Shown: positions 26,892 to 35,958, counted from the first letter of the stretch. The stretch: DNA of 40,354 nucleotides from Desulfobacteraceae bacterium (GCA_011391695.1 JAABQB010000025.1:1-40354), one strand, 5' to 3'. Notes: generated from the sequence alone by a model not told the origin. Numbers and translations: made by a program.

Positions 26892-27452
26892 CTAGGTGCT
26901 TTGGGTTTCCTGTACAAACAGAGATTCAATCTCGGAAAATATTTTGGCCTCGGTTGTATTTCTTGCTGTTGATAGTTCTTTTACAAGAAGAGTCTGGGCT
27001 GTGTCGAAAAGTTTCCTTTCTCCAAAGGAGAGATCTTTTGTAAGTTTTAAAAGATAAAGGTCCCTGAAAACTTCTGCAACATCATACAGTGAACCTGTCT
27101 TTATTTTATCCATGTAATCCCTGTATCGCCGGTTCCATGTCTGACTTTCGACAGAATTTACTTTCTTGCTTTTCATGAACTCATAAATCTTGGAAACTTC
27201 CCTTTCACTGATAACGTCCCTTAATCCGACCGACTCAACATTCCATGTAGGAATCATTATAACCATGCCGTTTTCAAGAACCTTGATTATATAAAATTCA
27301 TGCTTTTCTCCGTTTACCGTCTTGTTTTCTATTGCTTCGATACGGCCGACCCCGTGAGCCGGATACACGGCAAGATCACCTACGTGGAATTCACGAACTT
27401 CTTTTCTGATTACCTGTACTTTAACCTGTTTACCATTTAGTTTTGCACTCAT
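26892..27452 (-). CDS. CarD/CdnL-family RNA polymerase-binding regulator
   Basis: CarD-type proteins bind the RNA polymerase beta subunit with an N-terminal Tudor-like domain and stabilise promoter open complexes. The 186-aa protein has this domain at about residues 20-75 (FHVGDLAVYPAHGVGRIEAI) and a helical C-terminal domain (about 85-175) with a WNRRYRDYMDKIKTG block. The first 17 residues are an unusual basic lead-in. The upstream ribosome binding site is weak, so a later start is possible, although VREFHVG directly follows. It is upstream of rluD and probably co-transcribed. Confidence 0.88.
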   Translation of the reverse strand: MSAKLNGKQVKVQVIRKEVREFHVGDLAVYPAHGVGRIEAIENKTVNGEKHEFYIIKVLENGMVIMIPTWNVESVGLRDVISEREVSKIYEFMKSKKVNSVESQTWNRRYRDYMDKIKTGSLYDVAEVFRDLYLLKLTKDLSFGERKLFDTAQTLLVKELSTARNTTEAKIFSEIESLFVQETQST

Positions 27453-27556
27453 ATTTTTTTATCGCCGGTACTTCATCATCCAAAGATTATTAAAAAGATT
27501 ATAAGTCCCTTCATCAATGGTTATATATCTAACACACTTTCCATGAACAAGCAAAC

Positions 27557-27590
27557 AAAAAAGGATTAGCGCAATTGTACACGCCAATCC
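27557..27590 (-). terminator. rho-independent terminator after pth
   Basis: Read on the minus strand, GGATTGGCG (27590-27582) pairs with CGCTAATCC (27571-27563) with one mismatch and an 10-nt loop. Six T's follow at 27562-27557. It lies between pth and carD and would end the prs-rplY-pth transcript. Confidence 0.7.
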
Positions 27591-27658
27591 TCTATTATTA
27601 TTGAGATTAAGAACAGCAGTCTGCATAAGTTAAAATGCATTAAGCAAAGCCACGACTT

Positions 27659-28249
27659 TTAAGTTATGGCCTTGTTTTCGTTAAACCTGTTCATTCCTTC
27701 AGCAATTCCATTACAAAGGATCTTAACAACGGCATCCCTTGCCCTCTTGATAATCTGGTCAAGCAGATCCTTTTCAATATTACTGAATCTTCCAAGAACA
27801 TGATCTGAAGTGTTTATTCCGGCTTCGGAACGCCCGACACCCATGCGAAGCCTTGGAATATATTCACAGCCAAAGGAATCAACTATTGATTGCATGCCTT
27901 TGTGACCGCCGGACCCGCCTTTCTCATTTATTTTCAATCTTCCAAATGCAAGATCGACATCATCATAAACGACCAGCATGTTCTCGCACGATATTTTGTA
28001 ATAACCGGATAAGTTTTGAATCGGAGGACCGCTCCGGTTCATAAAAGCCATCGGTTTTACCAGAATAACCTCAATGCCTTCAATTACACCGCGCCCATAT
28101 GAAGCATCGAACTTTTTCTTCTCAACCGGAATCGAAAATTCACCGGAAAGAGAATCCACCACCATAAATCCTATATTATGACGGGTCTTGGCATAGGCAT
28201 CGCCCGGATTTCCCAATCCGGCAACAAGCCGGATATTTTTTCCTGACAT
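27659..28249 (-). CDS. pth: peptidyl-tRNA hydrolase
   Basis: Pth releases peptides from peptidyl-tRNAs that drop off ribosomes. From the ATG at 28249 the protein is 196 aa, the usual length. The N-terminus has VAGLGNPGDAYAKTRHNIGF (9-28) with the catalytic His24 and substrate-binding Asn residues. KPMAFMNRSG and GGSGGHKGMQSI are further family blocks. An upstream in-frame ATG at 28354 lies inside rplY in another frame and encodes only a lysine/arginine-rich stretch, so I rejected it. The gene begins 7 nt after rplY. Confidence 0.95.
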   Translation of the reverse strand: MSGKNIRLVAGLGNPGDAYAKTRHNIGFMVVDSLSGEFSIPVEKKKFDASYGRGVIEGIEVILVKPMAFMNRSGPPIQNLSGYYKISCENMLVVYDDVDLAFGRLKINEKGGSGGHKGMQSIVDSFGCEYIPRLRMGVGRSEAGINTSDHVLGRFSNIEKDLLDQIIKRARDAVVKILCNGIAEGMNRFNENKAIT

Positions 28250-28256
28250 AGAATTA

Positions 28257-28904
28257 TTATTCTTTTCCGCCGGCTTTCGCTTCTTCCTTGACCGGAGCGG
28301 CGGCTTCTTCTTCAACCTCTTCTTCGGCAACCTTCTCTTCAACCTTTGTTGCAAGGAGAGTAACTACCGTATAATTCACATCGGCAGAGATTTCAACACC
28401 TTCAGGAAGTGCTAAGTCACGGACATGTACGGCATCACCAACGTTAAGTTCTGTTATATCAATCTCGATTGACTTCGGTATTCTCAAAGGCAGACATAAT
28501 ACTTCAATTTCTCTGCTGATCACCTGGAGCATGCCGCCAAAATCAACCCCTTTAGCAATCCCATGAGTAACAACAGGAATCTTTACCTTAATTTTCCTAT
28601 CCATGGCAATTTCATAGAAATCAACGTGCAGATATTTCCTTGAAACAGGATGGATCTGTAATTCCTTGATCATGGCTGTTCGGGCAGACACAACTCCGTT
28701 TTGAATCTCAAGGTTGAAAATAGCCTGCCCGACATTTGTCTTTTTTAATATATTCTCAAGATCCTTGACTGAAACCGACAGTAAAACAGAATCCTTCCCA
28801 GGGCCATATATAACCGCCGGAACTTCTCCTTCCCTTCTCAATACTCTGGACGGACTGTTGCCGACAGATTTTCTAACTTTTGCTTTAAGCTGTATTGACT
28901 CCAA
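28257..28904 (-). CDS. rplY: 50S ribosomal protein L25, long (Ctc) form
   Basis: L25 binds 5S rRNA in the central protuberance. The 215-aa protein is the long form: an N-terminal 5S-binding beta-barrel (about 1-90) plus the TL5/Ctc C-terminal domain (about 95-185). A low-complexity acidic Glu/Ala/Lys tail follows (KVEEKVAEEEVEEEAA). An AAGGAGGAG ribosome binding site lies upstream. The order prs-rplY-pth is common in bacteria. Confidence 0.94.
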   Translation of the reverse strand: MESIQLKAKVRKSVGNSPSRVLRREGEVPAVIYGPGKDSVLLSVSVKDLENILKKTNVGQAIFNLEIQNGVVSARTAMIKELQIHPVSRKYLHVDFYEIAMDRKIKVKIPVVTHGIAKGVDFGGMLQVISREIEVLCLPLRIPKSIEIDITELNVGDAVHVRDLALPEGVEISADVNYTVVTLLATKVEEKVAEEEVEEEAAAPVKEEAKAGGKE

Positions 28905-28948
28905 AAGTATCTCCTCCTTATTTAGTTTTTCCCCCGCAGGCGGTTACC

Positions 28949-28980
28949 TTGAACCCTCGACTCCTTGAATCCTTTCTTTC
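28949..28980. repeat. octad repeats between rplY and prs
   Basis: TTGAACCC, TCGACTCC, TTGAATCC run at 8-bp spacing and end at the prs stop codon. The same word family occurs upstream of murC and between serA and the hydrolase. Confidence 0.75.
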
Positions 28981-29927
28981 TACACAAACAGAGATGTAAC
29001 CGAATCGCCTCTATAGCTGCGGATTATTGCCTCCCCGACCAGTTTCGATATTGATAATACCTTGAATTTATCACATTCAGACGCTTCTTTACTCAAAGGT
29101 ATCGTATCAGTAACAACCATACTTTTTAAAGCTGAATCCTTGATTCTCTGTATTGCCGCACCGGACAAAACTGCATGCGAGCAGCATGCGTGAACCTCTT
29201 TTGCGCCATTTTCAACAAGAGCGCTCGTTGCCTCCGTAAGAGTGCCTGCCGTATCGACCATGTCATCAAGTATTATGGCTATCTTTCCCCGGACATCACC
29301 AATGACCGACATCGCCTTAGCTTTGTTGGGTGCCTCTCTGCGCTTATCAATTATAGCCAGATCACAGCTTAAACGTTTGGCATAAGCCCTCGAACGCTCT
29401 GCTCCCCCTGCATCCGGAGAAATTATCACAAGATTATCCCTGAAACTCGACATTATATACTCAATCAGAACAGGGGCGGCAAACAGATTGTCAACGGGAA
29501 TATTAAAAAATCCCTGAATCTGTCCCGCATGCAAATCCATTGTAATAACCCTGTTTGTTCCGGCAATGGTTAAAAGATCTGCAACCAGTTTTGCGCTTAT
29601 GGGAACGCGGGGCGCCACTTTCTTGTCCTGCCTGGCATAGCCGTAATAAGGAATAACCGCGGTTATTCTTCTTGTTGAAGAGCGTTTAAAAGCGTCAATC
29701 ATGAGCAGCAATTCAACAAGGTTATCATTTACGGGAGAACATGTTGATTGTATTATAAAAACATCCTTTGATCTGACGTTCTCATTTATTTCAATCTGTA
29801 TCTCACCATCGCTGAAAGTCTTGACCTTGGCTCCTCCCAGCGGCATTTGAAGATAATTACAGATTTTACTCGATAGCCCGGGATTTGAGTTTCCCGAAAA
29901 AATCACATAATCACTCATTTTATCCAC
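28980..29927 (-). CDS. prs: ribose-phosphate pyrophosphokinase (PRPP synthetase)
   Basis: Prs makes phosphoribosyl pyrophosphate from ribose 5-phosphate and ATP, feeding nucleotide, histidine and tryptophan synthesis. The 315-aa length is typical of class I enzymes. [11 protein letters not shown], the divalent-cation loop [13 protein letters not shown], the flexible loop region [17 protein letters not shown] and the PRPP-binding motif [13 protein letters not shown] all appear. It is transcribed towards rplY and pth, with tRNA-Gln just upstream on the same strand. Confidence 0.96.
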   Translation of the reverse strand: MDKMSDYVIFSGNSNPGLSSKICNYLQMPLGGAKVKTFSDGEIQIEINENVRSKDVFIIQSTCSPVNDNLVELLLMIDAFKRSSTRRITAVIPYYGYARQDKKVAPRVPISAKLVADLLTIAGTNRVITMDLHAGQIQGFFNIPVDNLFAAPVLIEYIMSSFRDNLVIISPDAGGAERSRAYAKRLSCDLAIIDKRREAPNKAKAMSVIGDVRGKIAIILDDMVDTAGTLTEATSALVENGAKEVHACCSHAVLSGAAIQRIKDSALKSMVVTDTIPLSKEASECDKFKVLSISKLVGEAIIRSYRGDSVTSLFV

Positions 29928-29954
29928 TCACATTAGTTTGTTTGATTCTAATCC

Positions 29955-30029
29955 TGGTTGGGGCGGGAGGATTCGAACCTCCGGATGCAGGAACCAAAAT
30001 CCTGTGTCTTACCGCTTGACGACGCCCCA
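29955..30029 (-). tRNA. tRNA-Gln (anticodon TTG)
   Basis: On the minus strand the 75-nt sequence folds into a full cloverleaf. The acceptor arms are TGGGGCG and CGCCCCA, with discriminator A and an encoded CCA end. The D stem is GTC/GAC, and the anticodon stem CAGGA/TCCTG encloses loop TTTTGGT with anticodon TTG. The T stem is GGAGG/CCTCC around TTCGAAT. It reads CAA and, by wobble, CAG. It lies between ispE and prs, an arrangement often seen in Proteobacteria. Confidence 0.96.
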
Positions 30030-30051
30030 GTGTCGGGTGTTAATTATAACA

Positions 30052-30135
30052 GTGAATAGTGAAAAGTCGTTAGTGAATAGTCTGAAATATAAAGAATATC
30101 AGCCTATAACCTTTCGCCTCACGCCTTACGCCTTT
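30052..30135. repeat. heptad repeats between tRNA-Gln and ispE
   Basis: Five GTGAATA-like units (30052-30086) and three CGCCTNN units (30115-30135) both run at 7-bp periods. The second array ends 2 nt from the ispE stop codon. Confidence 0.8.
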
Positions 30136-30137
30136 TT

Positions 30138-30971
30138 TCAACATATTGCATCAGCAAGAAAAACCTGCCATTTGCTATTCATCGAAAGGGCTTTGTTTGC
30201 TATTATGGCGCTGTCATAATCAGGAAAAAGACCGAATACAGACGACCCGCTTCCCGACATAAGAGCCCCTTTTGCCCCCATTTTTAATAAGGCCTTTTTA
30301 ACTTCATTAATTGCAGGGTGCCTGGGAGCAGTAACGGATTCAAGATCATTGCAAAGAAGCTCCGGATTAAATTCCCGTTCAAAGGGGTTGTTCTTAAGTT
30401 TTTTTTTACAATTTGTCAATCTCAAATTCAGATTATTATATATATCTTTAGTTGAAACGCCAAATCCGGGGTATATAATAAGGATCTTATAAGGTATTTT
30501 AAAAGGATATTCCTCCAGTTTGTCGCCTATCCCTGTCGCAAGTGCTGGTTTTTTAAACAAAAAAAATGGAACATCAGCTCCGATCTCAAGTCCCATTTTC
30601 ATAATTTCACTTAAAGGAAATGGACTGCCAAAGAAGTTGTTTAATCCCGACAAAACGGCAGCAGCATTGCTGCTTCCACCTCCAAGCCCAGCTCCTGTTG
30701 GTATTTTTTTATCAATATTTATTCTAACTCCCTCTTTTTTATCGAGTTTTTTAAAAAAAAGATCGGCAGCCCTGTAAGCATGGTTCTTTTCGTCAGTTGG
30801 GATTTCAGGATCGGTACAAGATACGGATATGTTTTTATAGCCCGTATTAATTGACAATATATCATAGAGAGTTACGCAACACATCAGAGTCAAAAGCTCA
30901 TGATAGCCATCCGGCCTTTTTCCCGAAATGTGCAGAAACAGATTTATCTTAGCGGGCGAAAGTATTTGCAA
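30138..30971 (-). CDS. ispE: IspE, CDP-methylerythritol kinase
   Basis: IspE phosphorylates 4-diphosphocytidyl-2-C-methyl-D-erythritol in the non-mevalonate isoprenoid pathway. The 277-aa protein is a GHMP kinase, with PAKINLFLHISGKRPDGYHE at residues 6-25 and the ATP-binding loop PTGAGLGGGSSNAA at 91-104. GAKGALMSGSGSSVFG forms the C-terminal GHMP motif. The ATG at 30971 opens the conserved N-terminus. It lies upstream of tRNA-Gln and prs on the same strand. Confidence 0.94.
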   Translation of the reverse strand: MQILSPAKINLFLHISGKRPDGYHELLTLMCCVTLYDILSINTGYKNISVSCTDPEIPTDEKNHAYRAADLFFKKLDKKEGVRINIDKKIPTGAGLGGGSSNAAAVLSGLNNFFGSPFPLSEIMKMGLEIGADVPFFLFKKPALATGIGDKLEEYPFKIPYKILIIYPGFGVSTKDIYNNLNLRLTNCKKKLKNNPFEREFNPELLCNDLESVTAPRHPAINEVKKALLKMGAKGALMSGSGSSVFGLFPDYDSAIIANKALSMNSKWQVFLADAIC

Positions 30972-30991
30972 ATAATATCCCTCGAGCCAAT

Positions 30992-31068
30992 TGCAAAAGT
31001 ATGTTTCCCCCTCACCCTAACCCTCTCCCTCTCCCGCAAGGGGAGAGGGGATTTTTGAGACTTTTGCA
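30992..31068. repeat. nested palindromic intergenic element (REP-like)
   Basis: TGCAAAAGT at 30992-31000 is the exact inverted match of ACTTTTGCA at 31060-31068. Inside, CCCTCTCCC at 31027-31035 pairs with GGGAGAGGG at 31041-31049 around a GCAAG loop, flanked by CCCTCACCCTAACCC words. It sits between degP and ispE. The G+C-rich core resembles the CCCTCACCC...GGGAGAGGG repeats I recall from many proteobacterial genomes. It may also act as a transcript end. Confidence 0.7.
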
Positions 31069-31085
31069 GTTACCTCTATAGTTAC

Positions 31086-32609
31086 TCATTTTGTAAGCTT
31101 TGCTATTACAAATCCGATCTTGTCTCTCCATATAAGCAATTTAATGGACTCGCCTTTTTTGATTTTGCCGAGCACTTCTGTATAATCTTTCACAGATTTC
31201 ACAGGCTGGCGGTTTATCTCTTTGATAATATCGCCCTGAATTATTCCTGCATCGGCAGCCTCCCCATCAGGATTTACATCTAATACAATAACACCTTCGG
31301 TTTCAGCAATATTGAAACGTCGGGCCATCTCCTGTGTTATATTTGCAACTCTGATTCCTATTTCATCCGAACGGCCCTTTATAGAATCCTTGGCGGAAGC
31401 TATTTTTTCGTCCATCCTCTTTGCTATTTCAACATTGATTGTTTTTTCCCTGCCGTCTCTTAACACTTTAATTTTGGCAATAGCTCCTACTCCTATCCCT
31501 GCAACTATTTTCAAAAGAGACCTGCTTGATTCAACCTTTTCACCATTAATTTCAGTAATAATATCTCTTGGTTTAATCCCTGCCTTGTCGGCTGGATCGC
31601 CTTCAATAACATCTGAAACAAGAACGCCCTTCCCATCTTTAATTCCCAAATACTCGGCCAGTTCAGCCGGAACATCCTGAATTGTAACACCAAGCCATCC
31701 CCTTGTGACATCACCATGTTTTTTAAGCTGGTCAACAATTCCTTTACCGAGGTTTATAGGAATCGCAAATCCGATACCCTGTCCTCCTGCGATGATGATT
31801 GTATTTATTCCAACTACTTCACCGTTCATGTTTACGAGAGGACCGCCACTGTTTCCCGGGTTTATCGAAGCATCGGTCTGTATAAAATCATCATAAGGAC
31901 CTGAACCTATTACTCTGCCTTTAGCGCTGACAATGCCGGCTGTTATTGTCTGTTCCAATCCGAAAGGGCTGCCTATTGCAAGCACCCACTGGCCGACTTT
32001 CAAGGCATCCGAATCGCCTATTCTGGCAACAGGAAGATCATTCCCAGAATTTATTTTAATGACTGCGAGATCCGTTTTTTCATCACGACCCACAATTTCC
32101 GCTTCAAATTCTTTCTGGTCTTTTAATATAACCTTTATCTTGTCGGCATTTTCTACAACATGATTATTCGTTACAATATATCCATCTTTTTCAATTATGA
32201 ATCCTGAACCAAGGCTTCTTTGTTTAAATTGTCTTTGCGGGTCCTGATTGAAAAATTTATTGAAAAAATCGTCCATTGGATCATCCTCGCCGAATGGTCC
32301 TTTATTGAAATTGCGGAAAACATTGGCTGATTTCGCAGTTTTAACAGTCCGGATATTTACAACGGCGGGACCCACCATTTCGGCAAGTGAGCTGAAGTTT
32401 TCAGGTACAAACCGTGTTGATTCCAAAGTTTTTGTTTCGCCAACTAAAGAAGCTGAGCTTTCCTTGCCTTTGTTTGTGTCACTTTTTTTTGTCTTGTCAT
32501 CGGAAACAGAATTGAAGCATGAAACCGCAACTATGGCCGTTGCAATGAATATGACGGCAAAAAAGGTTTTGCGACGCAAAATCAGATTAACGAATTTGTT
32601 TATCCACAT
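31086..32609 (-). CDS. DegP/HtrA-family periplasmic serine protease
   Basis: HtrA proteases remove misfolded envelope proteins. From the ATG at 32609 the protein is 507 aa. A membrane helix (about 14-30) ends in AVSC, so it may be a lipoprotein with Cys31. The catalytic triad is present: His150 (VTNNHVVENA), Asp180 (EKTDLAVIK) and Ser254 (INPGNSGGPLVN). Two PDZ domains follow. The start at 32609 is preferred because AGGAGGG lies 4 nt upstream; an ATG 15 nt earlier would place that site inside the gene. DegP, DegQ and DegS cannot be told apart here, though two PDZ domains exclude DegS. Confidence 0.9.
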   Translation of the reverse strand: MWINKFVNLILRRKTFFAVIFIATAIVAVSCFNSVSDDKTKKSDTNKGKESSASLVGETKTLESTRFVPENFSSLAEMVGPAVVNIRTVKTAKSANVFRNFNKGPFGEDDPMDDFFNKFFNQDPQRQFKQRSLGSGFIIEKDGYIVTNNHVVENADKIKVILKDQKEFEAEIVGRDEKTDLAVIKINSGNDLPVARIGDSDALKVGQWVLAIGSPFGLEQTITAGIVSAKGRVIGSGPYDDFIQTDASINPGNSGGPLVNMNGEVVGINTIIIAGGQGIGFAIPINLGKGIVDQLKKHGDVTRGWLGVTIQDVPAELAEYLGIKDGKGVLVSDVIEGDPADKAGIKPRDIITEINGEKVESSRSLLKIVAGIGVGAIAKIKVLRDGREKTINVEIAKRMDEKIASAKDSIKGRSDEIGIRVANITQEMARRFNIAETEGVIVLDVNPDGEAADAGIIQGDIIKEINRQPVKSVKDYTEVLGKIKKGESIKLLIWRDKIGFVIAKLTK

Positions 32610-32620
32610 ATGTCCCTCCT

Positions 32621-33040
32621 TCACTTCATTTCCTTCACATATATTATTCTTAAATCATAAAGAATATTTTTCAGCATAGCATCTTCATCTTTTGATAAAT
32701 TTCCCCGTGTTTTTTCTTCAAGCAGACACAAAATATCAATAGTCTGTTTGGCAAGAGCAAGATTTTTCTCTCTTTTACCCGTAGAAGGATTTTCAAGAAC
32801 ACCGAGATTAAAGAGTGCGGAAGCATTCAGAGACATAATAAAGGTCGGAAAATTTATTTCCGGTAAACAGGCTTCTGCCTCCTTATCGTCCGGAGCAAAA
32901 TCTTTTTTTGGCTCTTTTGCTTCCGGTTCATCAATTTTCTCTTCCTTTACTTTCTCTTCCGTTTTTTCGGCTTTATCAAGATTCTCTTGAGAAAAAATTC
33001 TCCGGTCTTTTATTATGAAATCTTTTTTTTCTTCCGGCAT
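32621..33040 (-). CDS. DUF1844-containing protein
   Basis: The 139-aa protein has a highly charged Lys/Glu N-terminal half (residues 1-50) and a C-terminal domain of about 80 residues. That domain includes INFPTFIMSLNASALFNLGV and a LAKQTIDILCLLEEKTRGNL segment, matching the DUF1844 family of unknown function. CTCC-type complement upstream (AAGGAGA) gives a good ribosome binding site. It lies directly upstream of the protease gene (11 nt to its start) and is probably in the same operon. Function unknown. Confidence 0.8.
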   Translation of the reverse strand: MPEEKKDFIIKDRRIFSQENLDKAEKTEEKVKEEKIDEPEAKEPKKDFAPDDKEAEACLPEINFPTFIMSLNASALFNLGVLENPSTGKREKNLALAKQTIDILCLLEEKTRGNLSKDEDAMLKNILYDLRIIYVKEMK

Positions 33041-33122
33041 ATTGATTCTCCTTTATAATTAACTGTTCAGGTGTTTAGGATGAAGGCATACAGGCTGACA
33101 GTCTTCCTCCTTAAGCCTCCAC

Positions 33123-33223
33123 CAGTTGTCAGTCACCAGTTTTCAGTTTCCTGTTGCCCCCCGGTCCCTGGCCCCTGATACCTGGCCCCTGACCCCTATC
33201 TTCACTATCAACTATTCACTATT
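33123..33223. repeat. three tandem families of heptad repeats upstream of the DUF1844 gene
   Basis: Four CAGTNNN units (33123-33150), five (G/A)NCCCCT-type units (33163-33197) and three (C/A)ACTATY units (33203-33223) occur side by side, all at exact 7-bp spacing. The last array ends shortly before the serA stop codon. This gap is almost wholly repeat DNA. Confidence 0.85.
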
Positions 33224-33225
33224 AA

Positions 33226-34809
33226 TCACAGCTCAAGAGGTATAACGCTTTTTACCATGGGAAGGGCTCTCAATTCATCAATAACAGGTCCCGGTATCGG
33301 CGAATCGGTCTTAAGCAAAATAATATTTCTTGCGCCCTCTTCTTCCTGCCCGACCTGCATTCTCCCGATATTGATATTGTTTTTGCCAAGAGTTGTTCCG
33401 ATGCTCCCGATTGCACCCGGTTTATCAAGATTGTGAATAAGGGCAAGATGTCCGCTCGGATGCATCTCAAGCCTGAAGTTGTTTATTTCAACAATCCTTT
33501 GATCCTTTTTCCCGAAAATCGTCCCGGCAATCTTTGTAGTCTTATCAGCCGTAATACCCTTTACGGTAATAAGATTAATAAAATCTTCGGATTCCTCGCT
33601 TGCAGTCTCTATTACTTTTATTCCCCTCTCCTTTGCTATGAGATTGGCGTTTACAAAATTGACGTCATCCTTCACAATATGAACAAGGAGACCTCTTAAT
33701 AAAGCCGTTGAAACCGGCGACATATCGAGTCCATCGAAATCACCCGTGTACTCTATTATAATCTCTTTGATGGGACCGGTAGAAAGCTGGGTCAGAAGGC
33801 TGCCCATTTTGTCGGCAAGCGATAAAAAAGGGCCGATTTTTTTCAAAAGTTCGCCGGTAACCGAAGGGACATTAACAGCATTTACAATGGTGCCTTTCTT
33901 TAAATATTCAATAATCTGCCCGGCAACTGCTGTGGCGACATTAGCCTGTGCTTCCTGGGTTGAAGCTCCGAGATGGGGCGTACAAATTACCTTGTCCAGC
34001 TCGAAGAGAGGTGAATTCCCAGGCGGCTCTTTCTCAAAAACATCCAGAGCGGCCCCCGCTACTTTTCCCGATTTCAGGGCATCATATAGATCGGCCTCAT
34101 TAACAATTCCGCCACGGGCACAGTTGATTATCATGACGCCTTTTTTCATTTTATCAAAAGCATCCTTGTTAAGTAAGCTTATAGTGTCTTTCAGTTTCGG
34201 GACATGGACTGTAATGTAATCGGATTTGAGGTATAACTCATCGAGCGTAGCGCTGGAATATCCTGCTTTTTCTATTCGTTCGGGAGTTACATAAGGATCA
34301 TAGATAATAACCTGCATCTTAAGGCCGCGCGCACGGTCGGCAACTATCGAACCAATCTTACCGAATCCGACAATTCCCAGAATTTTATTATACAGCTCGC
34401 GCCCTTCAAGGTTTTTCTTTTCCCACTTCCCAGCCTTAAGAGAAGCCGTTCCCCAGGGAATGTTTCTTGTCAGAGACATCATCATGGCAATAGCATGCTC
34501 GGCGGTTGTGATTACATTTCCTCCGGGAGTATTCATTACAATCACTCCATGCTTGGTAGCCGCAGGAATATCGACATTATCGAGACCTATCCCGGCACGC
34601 CCGACAACCTTAAGACGCTTTGCGGCATCCAGAAGATCCGGGGTCACCTTTGTGGCGCTTCTTATTACAAGAGCATCGTACTCCCCGATAATGCTTTTCT
34701 GCTCTTCGGGAGATAAGCCGGTTTTAACATCAACTTCAATTCCGTCTTCCTCCTGAAACATCTTGACACCGCTCGAATCCAGATTATCACTGACAAGTAC
34801 TCTCATCAT
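33226..34809 (-). CDS. serA: D-3-phosphoglycerate dehydrogenase
   Basis: SerA oxidises 3-phosphoglycerate with NAD+ in the first step of serine synthesis. The 527-aa protein is the long form. It has a substrate/NAD domain with VGRAGIGLDNVD (69-80) and GIVGFGKIGSI (145-155), the catalytic Arg in NCARGGIVNE and the His in CTPHLGASTQEAQ. An intervening ASB domain and a C-terminal ACT domain (about 450-527) for serine feedback follow. AGGAGGAAA precedes the ATGATG; either ATG may be used. Confidence 0.95.
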   Translation of the reverse strand: MMRVLVSDNLDSSGVKMFQEEDGIEVDVKTGLSPEEQKSIIGEYDALVIRSATKVTPDLLDAAKRLKVVGRAGIGLDNVDIPAATKHGVIVMNTPGGNVITTAEHAIAMMMSLTRNIPWGTASLKAGKWEKKNLEGRELYNKILGIVGFGKIGSIVADRARGLKMQVIIYDPYVTPERIEKAGYSSATLDELYLKSDYITVHVPKLKDTISLLNKDAFDKMKKGVMIINCARGGIVNEADLYDALKSGKVAGAALDVFEKEPPGNSPLFELDKVICTPHLGASTQEAQANVATAVAGQIIEYLKKGTIVNAVNVPSVTGELLKKIGPFLSLADKMGSLLTQLSTGPIKEIIIEYTGDFDGLDMSPVSTALLRGLLVHIVKDDVNFVNANLIAKERGIKVIETASEESEDFINLITVKGITADKTTKIAGTIFGKKDQRIVEINNFRLEMHPSGHLALIHNLDKPGAIGSIGTTLGKNNINIGRMQVGQEEEGARNIILLKTDSPIPGPVIDELRALPMVKSVIPLEL

Positions 34810-34975
34810 TTTCCTCCTATCAACTTTTTAAAAATATAATGAACTGAAATTTATTAAATATATCCGAGTCTGATAACAATTTATTTTTATAGTGGAATAT
34901 AAGATAGCGGGTCAAGATTGTCAAATTGTCTTAAAACAAGTGTCATATATTCAGCCTCGGGCTGTTTGAATCACC

Positions 34976-35007
34976 CGAACCCTTGAATCCTCGAATCCTT
35001 GACCCCT
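34976..35007. repeat. octad repeats between serA and the hydrolase gene
   Basis: CGAACCCT, TGAATCCT, CGAATCCT, TGACCCCT run at an exact 8-bp period, the same word family as upstream of murC and between rplY and prs. A short inverted repeat, TCCCAA/TTGGGA (35011-35026), follows. Confidence 0.8.
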
Positions 35008-35037
35008 TTATCCCAACTAATTGGGAGAAGAGTCTTA

Positions 35038-35850
35038 TCATATAATGCCCTGTTTTATCAAAAATATCTTTATATCTTTCTGGAAAAGAACCGGATCAGG
35101 AGGGCAATCATTGTGCCCGCAATCATATGCAACCATTGTAGCTTTTCGTGCTGCTTTTGATAGGGCAACCCCATGACCGAATGGTATGATTTCGTCGTTT
35201 TTGCCATGAATAACAAGAACAGGTCCATCATATGATGCAATTAACTTAAGATTGTCAAAAGGGTCACGCATCAATAAACCCGGAACCAGATATTTTGATG
35301 AGAAAGACCGGACACTTGTAAATGCCGACATCAGTATAATCGCAGCCGAAGGACGTTTTTCGGCAAGAGCGCAAACCGCTCCGCCCCCAATAGAACGCCC
35401 GACAAAAACAACCCTGGAGGAATCTACACCCTTTTTTGCAATAAGAAAATCATACGCACGCACAAATGCATCCGTAATGCTGCGCTGAGACGGAACCCCT
35501 TCCGATCGTCCATACCCCGGATATTCGACAAGCAGCACGCCCACGCCAAATTCAGTAAAAAACCTTAATTCATCCGGCCAGAAATCTATTAATTCCCCGT
35601 TACCATGGGCAAATATAACCGCTGGCGCCGGATTGCCTCCTGAACCTGAAACAGGCGGCATATACCAGACCTCAATTTTTCCCGAATCGGTTTCAATAAA
35701 ATTTCTTTCAATATCTGAGGTTTTTTGTGTTTGCAGCGGTGGAGTTTCTATCATGAAGCGCGGGAAAAGGACATGCCTCTGCATGAAAAAAAGAAAACCG
35801 CAGTAAATGCCATACAAAAGCGCCGCAGATATCGCCAGTTTTAAAAACAA
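35038..35850 (-). CDS. membrane-anchored alpha/beta hydrolase
   Basis: The 270-aa protein has one N-terminal membrane helix (about 4-22) and an alpha/beta hydrolase fold. The nucleophile elbow is GRSIG with Ser153; the acid is Asp219 in HGKNDEIIP and the base His246 in GHNDCP. AHGNGE (81-86) forms the oxyanion region. It resembles ABHD13/BEM46-like hydrolases; the substrate is unknown. The start is a TTG at 35850 with GGAGGT 10 nt upstream, and no ATG is better placed. It stands alone between serA and the integrase. Confidence 0.8.
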   Translation of the reverse strand: MFLKLAISAALLYGIYCGFLFFMQRHVLFPRFMIETPPLQTQKTSDIERNFIETDSGKIEVWYMPPVSGSGGNPAPAVIFAHGNGELIDFWPDELRFFTEFGVGVLLVEYPGYGRSEGVPSQRSITDAFVRAYDFLIAKKGVDSSRVVFVGRSIGGGAVCALAEKRPSAAIILMSAFTSVRSFSSKYLVPGLLMRDPFDNLKLIASYDGPVLVIHGKNDEIIPFGHGVALSKAARKATMVAYDCGHNDCPPDPVLFQKDIKIFLIKQGII

Positions 35851-35958
35851 AAGTTATCGTACCTCCATTTTTGAAATTCTATATTCTATATCCGTTAGTT
35901 GTGCAGACGCACACCCATACCCTGATATGACAACAACTTTATCAATCTCGGTTCGGAC

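Noticed and set aside
28250-28354. N-terminal extension of Pth
   Set aside because: It reads rplY's acidic tail in another frame as a Lys/Arg-rich stretch with no homology to Pth.
29938-30219. Plus-strand frame over the tRNA
   Set aside because: Its first part is the complement of tRNA-Gln and the rest is repeat and ispE antisense DNA.
30992-31068. Transposon or MITE
   Set aside because: Terminal arms are only 9 bp, no target-site duplication is visible and no transposase is nearby; a REP-like element fits better.
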